From assembly GCF_000161455.1 (NCBI RefSeq), contig NZ_CM000745.1, forward strand, positions 1,932,686 to 1,996,685: a stretch of 64,000 nucleotides of DNA, in the 5' to 3' direction. The DNA comes from Bacillus pseudomycoides DSM 12442. GTDB lineage: Bacteria; Bacillota; Bacilli; Bacillales; Bacillaceae_G. The position numbers and the translations under genes are program-made. Positions 16,791 to 25,626 of the stretch are shown here, piece by piece (positions within the stretch are counted from its first letter, which is position 1; every line of letters begins with the position of its first letter). The notes below the pieces were generated by a model that was given only the letters and a program-made list of their open reading frames with translations, searched no databases and was not told the origin of the DNA.

Positions 16791-16822
16791 AATTGAGCCT
16801 CCTAACATGTAAGATCATATTC

Positions 16823-16864
16823 AGAATAGCATGCATTAAAACAATTTTCAACCTATCGTTAGGT
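16823..16864 (-). promoter_or_regulatory. tetR promoter with overlapping operator
   Basis: Minus-strand TTGAAA (complement of 16846-16851), 17 bases, TATTCT (complement of 16823-16828). ACCTA (16851-16855) and TAGGT (16860-16864) form the arms of a short palindrome at the outer edge of the -35, a typical TetR-type operator. Confidence 0.7.
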
Positions 16865-17112
16865 AAAAAAATAGCCCGTTTTTTTATTGCCACCATATGA
16901 GTTACGATTGGTAAATGTCTAATTAAAAACAAACATTTCTGCTTAATATCCATAGCGAATAATATCTTTCGAAAGTATTTATCATTTTGATACACAAATA
17001 TTGAGAAAATATTACTTTCTGTATTAATATAAAAAAGATAAAGGTAATATAATTGATCTTATAGAATTACTCGTACATTCAAAATTTATTAAGAGAGTGG
17101 AGAGTGATTCTA

Positions 17113-18621
17113 ATGTTCAAAAAAAGGATGGTAGCAATTGCTACAGCAATACCGTTAGTGTTAGGTACAGTATCGGTTGTTTCAGCGGTAGAAGAGAAAC
17201 AAGTTAAGATAGACAGGTATTCTCCTCAGGAAAAAGCAGCCGAATATTTAAAAGCGAATGCCGCGCAATATTCATTAAAGACAGATCTATCAGACTTACA
17301 GTATATTTCAACTACTGATACACAGGTAGCTTCATATGTTAGATTTCAACAAGTAGTAAATGGTTCCCCTGTATTTTCAAAACAAATAACCGTGACTCTT
17401 AATGGAAAAGGACAAGGGGTACTTGCTGTTTCTGATTATCAGCCTGTTCAAAATGTGAAAGAAATAAAGCAAAAAATTAGTGAAAAAGATGCAGAGCAAA
17501 AATCAAAGGTATATGTTGGTGGAGAAAGTGAACAAAATTTATGGGCTCCAACAATGAAAGAATTCGGGTATATCATTGAAGAGGGAGTTGCCATTCCTGT
17601 ATACCGAGTTGTAGTTCACTCCAATCAACCATTTGGTGCATGGGAAACATTCATTGACGCTGAAAATGGAAAACTACTAAAAAAGGTAGATATAAATCGT
17701 AAAGCGGAGGGAACAGGGAAAGTGTTTTTGCCGAATCCTGTCGTAACAAGTGGTAGTGTAACTGGATTAAAGGATAATAATGATGCAGATTCAGCAGCAT
17801 TAAATAATCAATTAAAAACAGTTACTTTAAAAGGCTTAAATGGAACAGGCTTTTTAGTTGGAGATTATGTCACAATTTCTTCAAAGGCAAAAACAAAATC
17901 TTCAACTCTTCAATTTAATTACACACGTTCAAATGATAGTTTTGAAGATGTAATGGCATATTATCATATCGATACTTTACAACGTTATATCCAGCAAATA
18001 GGATTTAAGAACATTAACAATCGCTCTATTAAAGTAAATGTGAACGGAACGAGAGATGATAATTCTTTCTATTCCCCGTCAACAAAAGATTTAACATTTG
18101 GAACTGGTGGAGTAGATGATGCTGAAGATGCAGGAATCATCGCACATGAATATGGGCATTCGATTCAAGATAATCAAGTTCCGGGCTTTGGTAGTTCTCC
18201 AGAAGGTGGGGCGATGGGAGAGGGATTTGGAGATTTCTTAGGTGCAACTTATGAAGATGCTACATCAACTACAGGATATGGAAAAGCATGTGTAGGAGAA
18301 TGGGATGCGACTTCTTATTCAAGTTCAAATCCAACATGTTTGCGTCGATTAGATAATAATAAGGTGTACCCAAGAGATGTGCAAAATGAAGTACATGCAG
18401 ACGGAGAAATTTGGTCCCAAGGAGAGTATGAAATGGCACAATCCTTTGGCCGTGATGTAGCCACAAAAATCATTTTACAATCGCACTGGTCATTAACGCC
18501 AAATGCTAAATTCCGTGATGGGGCAAAAGCGATTAAACAAGCAGATGCTCTTCTATATGGTGGACAACACGCGGCGGAAATTGATCGGATTTGGACGGCA
18601 AGAGGAATTAGTACAAATTAA
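17113..18621 (+). CDS. Secreted zinc metalloprotease, M36 (fungalysin)-like
   Basis: A 502-residue exported protease. Residues 1-25 are a signal peptide (MFKKRM, hydrophobic core, VVSA cleavage region). An FTP/PepSY-type propeptide follows to about residue 195 and would inhibit the enzyme until cleaved. The catalytic domain carries the zinc site HEYGH (345-349), with Glu370 in GEGFGDF as third ligand, the order found in M36 and gluzincin peptidases. The GTG at 17104 is too close to the GGAG, so the ATG at 17113 is preferred. It is a single gene with a strong terminator. No PlcR box was seen upstream, although many secreted proteases of this group are PlcR-controlled. Confidence 0.85.
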   Translation: MFKKRMVAIATAIPLVLGTVSVVSAVEEKQVKIDRYSPQEKAAEYLKANAAQYSLKTDLSDLQYISTTDTQVASYVRFQQVVNGSPVFSKQITVTLNGKGQGVLAVSDYQPVQNVKEIKQKISEKDAEQKSKVYVGGESEQNLWAPTMKEFGYIIEEGVAIPVYRVVVHSNQPFGAWETFIDAENGKLLKKVDINRKAEGTGKVFLPNPVVTSGSVTGLKDNNDADSAALNNQLKTVTLKGLNGTGFLVGDYVTISSKAKTKSSTLQFNYTRSNDSFEDVMAYYHIDTLQRYIQQIGFKNINNRSIKVNVNGTRDDNSFYSPSTKDLTFGTGGVDDAEDAGIIAHEYGHSIQDNQVPGFGSSPEGGAMGEGFGDFLGATYEDATSTTGYGKACVGEWDATSYSSSNPTCLRRLDNNKVYPRDVQNEVHADGEIWSQGEYEMAQSFGRDVATKIILQSHWSLTPNAKFRDGAKAIKQADALLYGGQHAAEIDRIWTARGISTN

Positions 18622-18635
18622 GAATATGAATGAAT

Positions 18636-18684
18636 AATAAAGAAACCCTGGCATAACACCGATTATGCCGGGGTTTCTTTATTA
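18636..18684. terminator. Terminator of the metalloprotease gene
   Basis: AAAGAAACCC...TGGCATAA pairs with TTATGCC...GGGTTTCTTT around CACCGA, with A and T runs on both sides. It may act in both directions, between two convergent genes. Confidence 0.85.
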
Positions 18685-18737
18685 TTTGTATTTACTATCA
18701 AAAATTACCTATCCAGTCATCTAGGAGTTTTCCAGAT

Positions 18738-20231
18738 TTATTGATTTACTGACGCAAAGGCTGTCTGAGAGAAAGTAGGTACAATTTGATTTAATACTAC
18801 ATCTAATGATTGACCATGGGCTAGCAAGAGTTCATCAAGGAAGCGCTGTCCTTCAGTAGATGAAGTGAGAATGGTAGTTACTAGCTGTGGATCAAATATA
18901 GTATGTGGTGAGATTGCTAATGAGTTTACTGCCCAATACATTCCGTATAATTTGAAATCACGCTCGGTTGTGGCATATTTAAGAAATAAATCCATATATT
19001 TTTGGCCAAAAGAAATCCCTTTCAATTGCTGTGAACTCACATATTCGACACCTTTCCACTGCAAATCAGTAGCACAATTGAGCCACCAAGCTGGTTCGAT
19101 TACATCTTGCATTTTTTTGAGAACTCTTTGTTCGAAATGAGGGATAGGGTTATGTTGTTGTTCTTGCAAGCAAGACTCGAGTACTTCTACTTCAATTGCA
19201 GCAACGGTCATTCCTTGACCGAAAATTGGATCGTAAATACAGAATGCGTCTCCCAAGACTAACAATCCAGAGGGCCATCGATCCATTTGTTCAAAGTGAT
19301 GACGAAACAGTTCTGGAACACGATAACTCCGAGGAGAGGATATTGGTTCAAACTCGTGCAAAATTTCGCCAATTATCGGACTTGGGAGCTGGGAAATAGC
19401 CTGCTCAAACTCTTCGGCATTTGTAGGAGGATAATGTCCACCAGGACGATAGATTAGCACTTCGGCTATATTATTTTCAATAAAGGAAAAGACGCCTGTA
19501 AAAGTTTCTTTAGTTGGCTGCCCTGCAATAGTGATTGTGTCCCATTTTTCTGTGAGATGTAGTAGGTGGGAGGGAACCTTATAGCGGCGAGTACTATATC
19601 CAAGGGAGACTTTCAAGCGATCTGAATCTGGCACATCATAACCCTGATCTTGAAGCCAATTTACGAGTTTAGAGGAACGACCACTAGCATCAACTATCAA
19701 ATCAGCATTTAGTGTTCGTACTTGTTCAGATTTTCCGCGTTCTGAGACTTGGACTCCTGTAACAGTTGTTTGACCAACCGTCATTAATAAACCAATTACG
19801 TTATGATTTGTGAGAAAACTAATATTAGAAATTTTTTGTACTTGTTTACGAAGTGTCCATTCAAGCAAAGCTCTACTGAATTTGACATCATTCCGTGGAT
19901 ATTGCATTTCTATCGTGCCATATTGATTCATGTTATGGATGGTTTTATTTAGTACTGAGGGTGCACCTTGTGCTGCTAAATCATTTTCATAGCCTGGAAA
20001 GAGTCGTTCTGTAATTAATTTACCACGCTGGGTAAAACGATGTGGATGGAAGGCTTGTGGAGTACCAGGACGGTTGTCAGGTCTTTCTGGAAAAGTATCT
20101 TTATCGACTATAAGCACTTCTTTATAGTAGGTAGAAAGTACTCTTGCAGTTAGTAACCCTCCAATACCACCCCCAATGATAATTGCTCGTTCTGTTTTTC
20201 CTGTTGTTAGTGCATAGTTGGTATGAGTCAT
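18738..20231 (-). CDS. FAD-dependent monooxygenase/halogenase-like oxidoreductase
   Basis: A 497-residue flavoprotein. The dinucleotide-binding motif is GGGIGGLLTARVL near residues 20-32, and the second FAD motif is GDAFCIYDPIFGQGMT near residue 310, as in p-hydroxybenzoate hydroxylase-like enzymes, geranylgeranyl reductases and flavin halogenases. The halogenase-diagnostic WxWxIP motif was not seen, so halogenation is unlikely. ATG at 20231 is chosen; an in-frame TTG nine bases earlier abuts the GGAGG. It is monocistronic with no biosynthetic partners nearby, so the substrate is unknown. Confidence 0.8.
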   Translation of the reverse strand: MTHTNYALTTGKTERAIIIGGGIGGLLTARVLSTYYKEVLIVDKDTFPERPDNRPGTPQAFHPHRFTQRGKLITERLFPGYENDLAAQGAPSVLNKTIHNMNQYGTIEMQYPRNDVKFSRALLEWTLRKQVQKISNISFLTNHNVIGLLMTVGQTTVTGVQVSERGKSEQVRTLNADLIVDASGRSSKLVNWLQDQGYDVPDSDRLKVSLGYSTRRYKVPSHLLHLTEKWDTITIAGQPTKETFTGVFSFIENNIAEVLIYRPGGHYPPTNAEEFEQAISQLPSPIIGEILHEFEPISSPRSYRVPELFRHHFEQMDRWPSGLLVLGDAFCIYDPIFGQGMTVAAIEVEVLESCLQEQQHNPIPHFEQRVLKKMQDVIEPAWWLNCATDLQWKGVEYVSSQQLKGISFGQKYMDLFLKYATTERDFKLYGMYWAVNSLAISPHTIFDPQLVTTILTSSTEGQRFLDELLLAHGQSLDVVLNQIVPTFSQTAFASVNQ

Positions 20232-20240
20232 AATTTTCAA

Positions 20241-20548
20241 CCTCCATTTATCAGGTGAATTTTAATCAGTATTTTTCATTCCACACTGGTTATTAGCGAT
20301 TGACTGAGGTTTTTCCTGCTTGCTAAATTGAATATTCTGCATTAAGGTCATTTAATGGAGCCACGCTAGGAAGTTGAAAGGTAGTTAGAGTTTTTAAAGG
20401 GAAAAAGAATGATACAAAAAAGCGTCATTCTTTCCTAATATTTTTTAGAAAGACCAACGCAATTTTCCATTTAATATATTTGTTTTATAAGTTTGAAGAT
20501 ACAGATATGATTATTGCAAGAAATCTTTTCTAATCTTGTAGAAGAATT
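20241..20548. other. Intergenic region between two minus-strand genes
   Basis: It holds the promoter area of the FAD enzyme gene and a hairpin at 20401-20432 (AAAGAATGA with TCATTCTTT) followed on the minus strand by a T run. That hairpin is likely the terminator of the 20549-21028 gene. No further gene was seen. Confidence 0.5.
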
Positions 20549-21028
20549 TTATTTTTGAGATTCCTTAAAAACAAAATGCTCTTTAAACTTTCTTCCCTCA
20601 ACTTTTTGACCATTTCGCATTGCACGGAAAGGATGTTCTTGCCATGTAATCATGACATCTACCTCGTTTGTTTTTACGGAAACAGGAAAATTTGCATGTT
20701 CAAACCCTGTTTTCCCACTTGCTAATCGAGCTTCTTTTAAAGAAAAGAGTTCATATTTTGTTTCCGTGTTTGGTTCATTTCGGAATACTTCCACTTGTAC
20801 GTTATATACTTCATCTTTTCCAATGTTTTGTACTGAGAAGTGATACGTGTGAAAAACATCTTTTTTAGGTTGTAACATGTTTTTGTCTGTTTTCTTTACT
20901 TCGTCAATATGTACTTTCCATTGTTTTGAATTCTGTGAGATGGGTAATGATTGTGGGGAATAGGCGTATGCTTGATTTGTCATTATCATGCATAATAGTA
21001 AGAGTAAGAAACTTATAATTTTTCTCAT
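20549..21028 (-). CDS. Hypothetical secreted protein
   Basis: A 159-residue protein with a clear signal peptide (MRKIISFLLLLLCMIMTNQAYA, cleavage after AYA near residue 22). The mature part looks like a single beta-sandwich: VFHTYHFSVQNIGKDEVYNV resembles DUF4352-type extracellular domains, but the family is not certain. Lys-rich segments suggest a wall-associated or secreted basic protein. GGAGG lies at the right distance from the ATG. No operon partner is visible. Confidence 0.7.
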   Translation of the reverse strand: MRKIISFLLLLLCMIMTNQAYAYSPQSLPISQNSKQWKVHIDEVKKTDKNMLQPKKDVFHTYHFSVQNIGKDEVYNVQVEVFRNEPNTETKYELFSLKEARLASGKTGFEHANFPVSVKTNEVDVMITWQEHPFRAMRNGQKVEGRKFKEHFVFKESQK

Positions 21029-21091
21029 GTATAGACCTCCAGAAGAAATTTACTAATAATATGCCTAGGAAAACAAATTGTTATGTAATGA

Positions 21092-21220
21092 AATAGTTTC
21101 TTTCTGAGTGGGAGGGGAAGTCATGATGCAAAAGAACTTGAAGAAGTGGCAAATCAAACTGATGTTGTTTTAGTGAAAGATTCGAGAGGAATGACATTAG
21201 AAGAAATTGTTTCAGAATGA
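21092..21220 (+). pseudogene. C-terminal gene relic
   Basis: A 42-codon open stretch after an in-frame stop, without a start codon, reading LSGRGSHDAKELEEVANQTD and then VVLVKDSRGMTLEEIVSE before TGA. Composition and amphipathic pattern are protein-like. The parent gene was not recognised. It lies immediately before the AspRS T-box promoter. Confidence 0.4.
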
Positions 21221-21257
21221 ATTTGAAATTAAAATCAGAAAATAATGAAAAAACACC

Positions 21258-21286
21258 TTGCATTTTCTCTTTTAAAGGAATAGAAT
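21258..21286 (+). promoter_or_regulatory. Promoter of the aspS2 T-box transcript
   Basis: TTGCAT (21258-21263), 17 bases, TAGAAT (21281-21286). Confidence 0.65.
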
Positions 21287-21294
21287 ACTCTGTA

Positions 21295-21527
21295 AATATA
21301 AAAAGTGGTGAACAGGAAAAGTACATGATGTAAGGGTCTCCAGAGAGCAATCAACTGCTGAAAAGATTGCGATACCGCATGATGGAAAGACATCTGTGAG
21401 CGTTGCTTTGAACGTGAAGGTTAGTAAAAGCAAATGGTACCTACCGTTATCAGGTTTAAGATGGTCAGTATGACAATTTGGGTGGTACCGCGGAAAAATC
21501 CGTCCCTATTTATAGGGGCGGATTTTT
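21295..21527 (+). ncRNA. T-box riboswitch, aspartate specifier
   Basis: T-box leader of the archaeal-type aspS. AGTA of the S-turn lies near 21319, the AGAGAG box near 21342, and the specifier loop GAA-A-GAC-AT carries GAC at 21389-21391, an Asp codon. The helices on either side of the loop (CAT/ATG and ACAG/CTGT) support the register. The T-box GGGTGGTACCGCGG is at 21480-21493 and the terminator hairpin at 21496-21527. The tRNA-end pairing base is T (TGGT), which would wobble with the usual G discriminator of tRNA-Asp. Confidence 0.9.
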
Positions 21528-21615
21528 GTATTCTTTGAAAGGAGGTGAGTGGCCGTGGATGATGATGATGATAACAATAATGTAAATAAATATGAAAATA
21601 TAGGAGGAAACAATA

Positions 21616-22914
21616 ATGGATCAATCAATGAAGCGGTCACTCGTTCGTGAATGTAAAACATGTAGTAAAAAGGTGGTTTTACTACAAGGTTGGGTGAAAA
21701 AAATTCGGCATTTGGGGAATATCAGTTTTTTATTATTACGTGACCGAACAGGTGTTATTCAATGCGTGTTAGAAAAAGAATTAGCGGGATATAAAGTAGA
21801 CGTAGAAAGTGTTGTTCAAATTATTGGCGAACTTGTGGAAACCACAAAAACAGAATTAGGTGTGGAACTGCTTGTAGAAGAAGTAAAAGTGTTAAATACT
21901 GCTGAGCCACTTCCTTTTGAAGTGAATAAAAGAAAGCTGCAAGTTGGTTTAGATCAAATGTTGAATGAGCGCGTCATATCGATTCGGCATGAACGGATAC
22001 AAGCCATTTTTACGATTCAATCTACGCTCGTACAGGCATTTAGTGAATTTTTAATAGAGAACGATTTCACACGTATATTTACGCCGAAAATCGTTTCTCA
22101 AGGAGCAGAAGGGGGAGCGAATGTTTTTAAACTCCCTTATTTTCAGAAAGAGGCATATTTAGCTCAATCTCCTCAGTTTTATAAACAGATGATGGTAGCA
22201 GGTGGTTTTGAACTTGTTTTTGAAATTGCTCCTGTTTATCGAGCTGAGCATCATAACTCTTCTCGTCATTTGAATGAATATATATCATTAGATGTAGAGA
22301 TGGGTTTTATTGAAGACTTTTATGAAGTGATGGCATTAGAGGCAGATGTTTTACGTTATATGTTTGAACAAGTAGGACAGAAATGTGAAAAAGAATTAGT
22401 GCTCTTGCAAGTTACGGTTCCTATAATTACAGAAATTCCAAAGATTACACTTGCAGAGGCGCAGAGCATTTTAAAAACAAAGTACCGAAAAGAATCACCA
22501 GCAGGCGACTTAGATACAGAAGGGGAAAAACTAGTTGGAAAATATGTGAAGGAAACATACGGTAGTGATTTTGTCTTTATCACACATTATCCGAAAGAAG
22601 CGAGACCGATGTACACGATGCCGAATAAAGAAAATCAAGCTGTTACGGATTCTTTTGACTTATTATATAAAGGATTAGAGATTACATCAGGTGCGCAGCG
22701 AATTCATGAGTATCGTATGTTACTTGCTTCTTTTAAAGAAAAAGGGTTACAGCCAGAAAACTTCGAGTCTTATATTAATACATTCCGATATGGATGTCCG
22801 CCTCATGGTGGTTTTGGGATTGGGTTAGAAAGGCTTGTATATAAGTTTTTAGAACTATCAAATGTGAGAGAAGCGAGTGCATTTCCGAGAGATTGTACGC
22901 GTCTCGTGCCATAA
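21616..22914 (+). CDS. aspS2: Archaeal-type aspartyl-tRNA synthetase (AspRS2)
   Basis: A 432-residue class II synthetase. The N-terminal OB fold for the anticodon is at about 20-110 (LQGWVKKIRHLGNISFLLLR). Motif 2 is VYRAEHHNSSRHLNEY, and motif 3 is GFGIGLERLVYKFLELSNVR near the C-terminus. It lacks the large GAD insertion of ordinary bacterial AspRS (about 590 residues), so it belongs to the archaeal/eukaryal family. Those enzymes may charge both tRNA-Asp and tRNA-Asn; whether this one is discriminating cannot be judged by eye. Its leader senses tRNA-Asp. A CxxC (ECKTCSKK) near the N-terminus is unusual. A normal aspS is expected elsewhere in the chromosome. Confidence 0.9.
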   Translation: MDQSMKRSLVRECKTCSKKVVLLQGWVKKIRHLGNISFLLLRDRTGVIQCVLEKELAGYKVDVESVVQIIGELVETTKTELGVELLVEEVKVLNTAEPLPFEVNKRKLQVGLDQMLNERVISIRHERIQAIFTIQSTLVQAFSEFLIENDFTRIFTPKIVSQGAEGGANVFKLPYFQKEAYLAQSPQFYKQMMVAGGFELVFEIAPVYRAEHHNSSRHLNEYISLDVEMGFIEDFYEVMALEADVLRYMFEQVGQKCEKELVLLQVTVPIITEIPKITLAEAQSILKTKYRKESPAGDLDTEGEKLVGKYVKETYGSDFVFITHYPKEARPMYTMPNKENQAVTDSFDLLYKGLEITSGAQRIHEYRMLLASFKEKGLQPENFESYINTFRYGCPPHGGFGIGLERLVYKFLELSNVREASAFPRDCTRLVP

Positions 22915-22954
22915 AGAAAAAGAATCTTCGCGCTTGTTGCGAAGATTCTTTTTT
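22915..22954 (+). terminator. Terminator of aspS2
   Basis: AAAAAGAATCTTCGC pairs with GCGAAGATTCTTTTTT around a 7-base loop. Confidence 0.9.
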
Positions 22955-23013
22955 AGTGATAGAAATTTGTACAGTTAAGTTTCTTTCTTTCGACAAAAAA
23001 ATAAATAACTTAC

Positions 23014-23042
23014 TTGACAGTCATAAATATAACCGATATAAT
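23014..23042 (+). promoter_or_regulatory. Consensus promoter of the NSS symporter T-box transcript
   Basis: TTGACA (23014-23019), 17 bases, TATAAT (23037-23042): a perfect SigA consensus. Control therefore rests on the riboswitch. Confidence 0.9.
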
Positions 23043-23079
23043 TCGTAGTAATTTCAAAAGAAATTATATTCAGAATATT

Positions 23080-23357
23080 AGAGTGCGTTGAATAGGAGTA
23101 GTAAGGTCATGTGTTTGTACAGAGAGCTATGGGTTGGTGTGACATAGTCAAATGACATCCTGAACTCGCCTAGGAGCAGTAAGGTGGAACAGAAGTCTAA
23201 TTCTTAGTAAATCTTAACGGTTAACCTTCGATAACAGGTTTGTAATCAAACGATTACTGCTAAGGTGGATTCATAATGGAATCAATAAGGGTGGTACCGC
23301 GTTAAGTAAATGGCTTAGCGTCTCTTTATATAAAGAGATGCTGGGCCATTTTTTTAT
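23080..23357 (+). ncRNA. T-box riboswitch upstream of the NSS symporter, specifier uncertain
   Basis: The AGAGAG box is near 23131 and the T-box AGGGTGGTACCGCG at 23288-23301. The terminator hairpin at about 23309-23357 has a T7 tail. The specifier loop lies between CCT and CCTA and reads GAA-CTCG (23162-23168). In the register of the other two leaders the codon would be TCG (Ser); one base earlier gives CTC (Leu) followed by the usual purine. The loop is shorter than in its neighbours, so the amino acid is left open. Confidence 0.85.
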
Positions 23358-23446
23358 TATATATAGGAAGAAATGGAGGGTTTATTTGGATTGGTTAATA
23401 ATATTTATTTATTAATATAAAAAGATGTAATTAGGAGGAAAATAGG

Positions 23447-24787
23447 ATGAAACAGACGGAGCAGTGGACTTCGAAATTAGGATTTATAATGGCTGCAGCA
23501 GGATCTGCAATTGGGCTTGGAGCAATATGGAAGTTTCCTTATATTGCTGGAAAGAGCGGGGGAGGAGCATTCTTTTTAATCTTTATATTGTTTACGGTAT
23601 TAATAGGTCTTCCGTTATTGATAGCTGAATTTATGATAGGGCGCAGTACACAAAAACAAGCAATCGGAGCATTTAAAAGTATCGCACCAAATACAGGCTG
23701 GCATTGGATTGGACGTCTTGGCGTTGGAACTTGTTTTATTTTGTTATCATTTTATAGTGTTGTTGGTGGCTGGGTATTAATCTATTTATTCAGAGGGATA
23801 ACTGGACAACTGATTACACCGCAGCAAAATTATAGTTCACTATTTACAGAAACAATTGGGGATCCGGTTTGGGCAATTGTTGGCCATTTTGCTTTTATGT
23901 TTATTACGATTTGGGTTGTATCAAAAGGGGTACAAAATGGAATCGAAAAAGCGAGTAAATATATGTTACCAGCATTGTTCGTTCTGTTTGTTGCTCTTAT
24001 TGTACGCTCCTTAACACTTGATGATGCGATGAAAGGAGTCAAATTCTTCTTACAGCCTGATTTCTCAAAAATCACATCTGAAAGTATTTTGTTTGCAATG
24101 GGGCAATCATTCTTTGCTATTAGCATTGGGATATCCATCATGGTCACGTATAGTTCTTATTTAAATAAAAAAGAAAGTTTGCCACGCTCAGCGGTAACAA
24201 TTGTTGGACTAAACTTATTTGTTTCTTTATTCGCTGGTCTAGCTATTTTCCCAGCAGTATTTTCACTAGGAATGGAACCGACAGAAGGACCAGGGTTACT
24301 ATTTATTGTGTTACCTTCAGTTTTTAGTCAAATTCCATTTGGTAGCTTTTTCTTAACAGTATTTCTTGCACTATTCACATTTGCAACGTTAACATCTGCG
24401 TTTTCACTACTTGAAACGGTTGTTTCAGCACTAGCGAATGGACAGCAGGAAAGAAGAAAGAAATTGTCATGGATCATTGGATTTTTAATTTTCTTAGTTG
24501 GTATCCCATCTGCACTTTCATTTGGTGTATGGAATGATATTACAATCTTTGGTAAAAATATTTTTGATGCGGTAGACTTTTTATCTAGTAATATTTTAAT
24601 GCCACTTGGAGCTTTGTTTATTAGTATTTTCGTCTCATTTAAAATGGAGAAAAAGGTATTAGAAGCAGAATTTTTTGTTGGCGGTAATTACGGGAAAGCA
24701 TTGTTCACTTGCTGGGTATTCTTGCTTCGATTTGTCGCTCCGATTGCGATTGTCATTGTCTTTTTGAATGTGATTGGGATTATTTGA
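23447..24787 (+). CDS. Neurotransmitter:sodium symporter (NSS/SNF) family amino-acid transporter
   Basis: A 446-residue membrane protein with about eleven helices, the number usual for bacterial members such as MhsT. The N-terminus has the family signature: the W before SKLGF, then AAAGSAIGLGAIWKFPYIAG, which contains the unwound TM1 that binds Na+ and substrate. It imports a neutral or hydrophobic amino acid with sodium; the T-box in its leader means it is made when the matching tRNA is uncharged. AGGAGG precedes the ATG. It is a single gene closed by a terminator. Confidence 0.9.
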   Translation: MKQTEQWTSKLGFIMAAAGSAIGLGAIWKFPYIAGKSGGGAFFLIFILFTVLIGLPLLIAEFMIGRSTQKQAIGAFKSIAPNTGWHWIGRLGVGTCFILLSFYSVVGGWVLIYLFRGITGQLITPQQNYSSLFTETIGDPVWAIVGHFAFMFITIWVVSKGVQNGIEKASKYMLPALFVLFVALIVRSLTLDDAMKGVKFFLQPDFSKITSESILFAMGQSFFAISIGISIMVTYSSYLNKKESLPRSAVTIVGLNLFVSLFAGLAIFPAVFSLGMEPTEGPGLLFIVLPSVFSQIPFGSFFLTVFLALFTFATLTSAFSLLETVVSALANGQQERRKKLSWIIGFLIFLVGIPSALSFGVWNDITIFGKNIFDAVDFLSSNILMPLGALFISIFVSFKMEKKVLEAEFFVGGNYGKALFTCWVFLLRFVAPIAIVIVFLNVIGII

Positions 24788-24835
24788 AATTAAATAATTG
24801 AATATTCGGAAATTATTAAGGTGTATTTAAGGAAA

Positions 24836-24873
24836 AAACCAACCGAATTATTAAAAAATGCGGTTGGTTTTTA
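24836..24873 (+). terminator. Terminator of the NSS symporter gene
   Basis: AAACCAACCG pairs with CGGTTGGTTT, followed by further T. Confidence 0.85.
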
Positions 24874-24894
24874 TCCTGTATAAGTAAATCAATT

Positions 24895-25596
24895 TTATTT
24901 ATTAAAAGTTATTTTCCCTTTAACATTATTTACTTTTATTTTATCGCTTTTAGCACCTAAGATGGTAACATTCTTTTCAATATTATTGATAGCGGCTGAA
25001 CCATCACCAATTTTGGCTCTTATAGATCCTTTTATATCCTTAATAACAACTTTTCCGTTGTTATTATCAAGATTAATGTCAGACTTTGTATGCACAATAT
25101 CTACATTTCCATCTCTATTTGTTACACTTACAGTTCCATTAACGTTGGAAATGTCAATATTACCGTTGACATTAAGTATATTTATATCTGAATCGAGGTT
25201 AGAGACTTTGATATCGCCGTCTCTATGAGTCTTTTTAAATTCAACTTTTATGTTTTTAGGTAATGATAGTTTGACATCAACCCAAGTTTCGCTATTGCTA
25301 AAAAATTGTCCATCAAAAGAAGTGTTTAAAGTTGCAATTCCATTTTTGGCTGAAAGACCTAGTTTTAATTTATCCATGCTGATACCTTTAGCCTTTGCAG
25401 TAATAGAAGCCTCTATTTTATCTGATTTAGGATTTGTTGAAATATCAATATTGCCGTTACGGTTATCTAATGTTAACGTTTTAACATCAGTAGCGGATAG
25501 CTCCAGTTGTTGTTCTTTTGTTTTACTTTCGGAATTTGAACAACCAGTAAGTATAAGAGTTATTAATATACAGAATTTAATCCATCTTTTTTTCAA
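24895..25596 (-). CDS. DUF4097 (putative adhesin) lipoprotein
   Basis: A 233-residue lipoprotein with lipobox LTGC (Cys about residue 19) after a short hydrophobic leader. The rest is a right-handed beta-helix-like series of short repeats (GNIDIS, GDIKVSN, GNIDISNV, GNVDIV, GKVVIKD) characteristic of DUF4097. The start is TTG with GGAGG eight bases upstream. It follows the ABC permease gene on the same strand with a small gap and so is probably the third gene of that operon. In many Firmicutes DUF4097 proteins accompany envelope-stress two-component systems. Here the divergent histidine kinase/regulator fits that pattern, but the role is inferred. Confidence 0.85.
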   Translation of the reverse strand: MKKRWIKFCILITLILTGCSNSESKTKEQQLELSATDVKTLTLDNRNGNIDISTNPKSDKIEASITAKAKGISMDKLKLGLSAKNGIATLNTSFDGQFFSNSETWVDVKLSLPKNIKVEFKKTHRDGDIKVSNLDSDINILNVNGNIDISNVNGTVSVTNRDGNVDIVHTKSDINLDNNNGKVVIKDIKGSIRAKIGDGSAAINNIEKNVTILGAKSDKIKVNNVKGKITFNK

Positions 25597-25626
25597 TGTA
25601 TTTTCCTCCAGTCTTTAATAAAAAAT

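Noticed and set aside
18738..20231. Flavin-dependent halogenase
   Set aside because: The FAD motifs fit, but the WxWxIP motif of halogenases was not seen.
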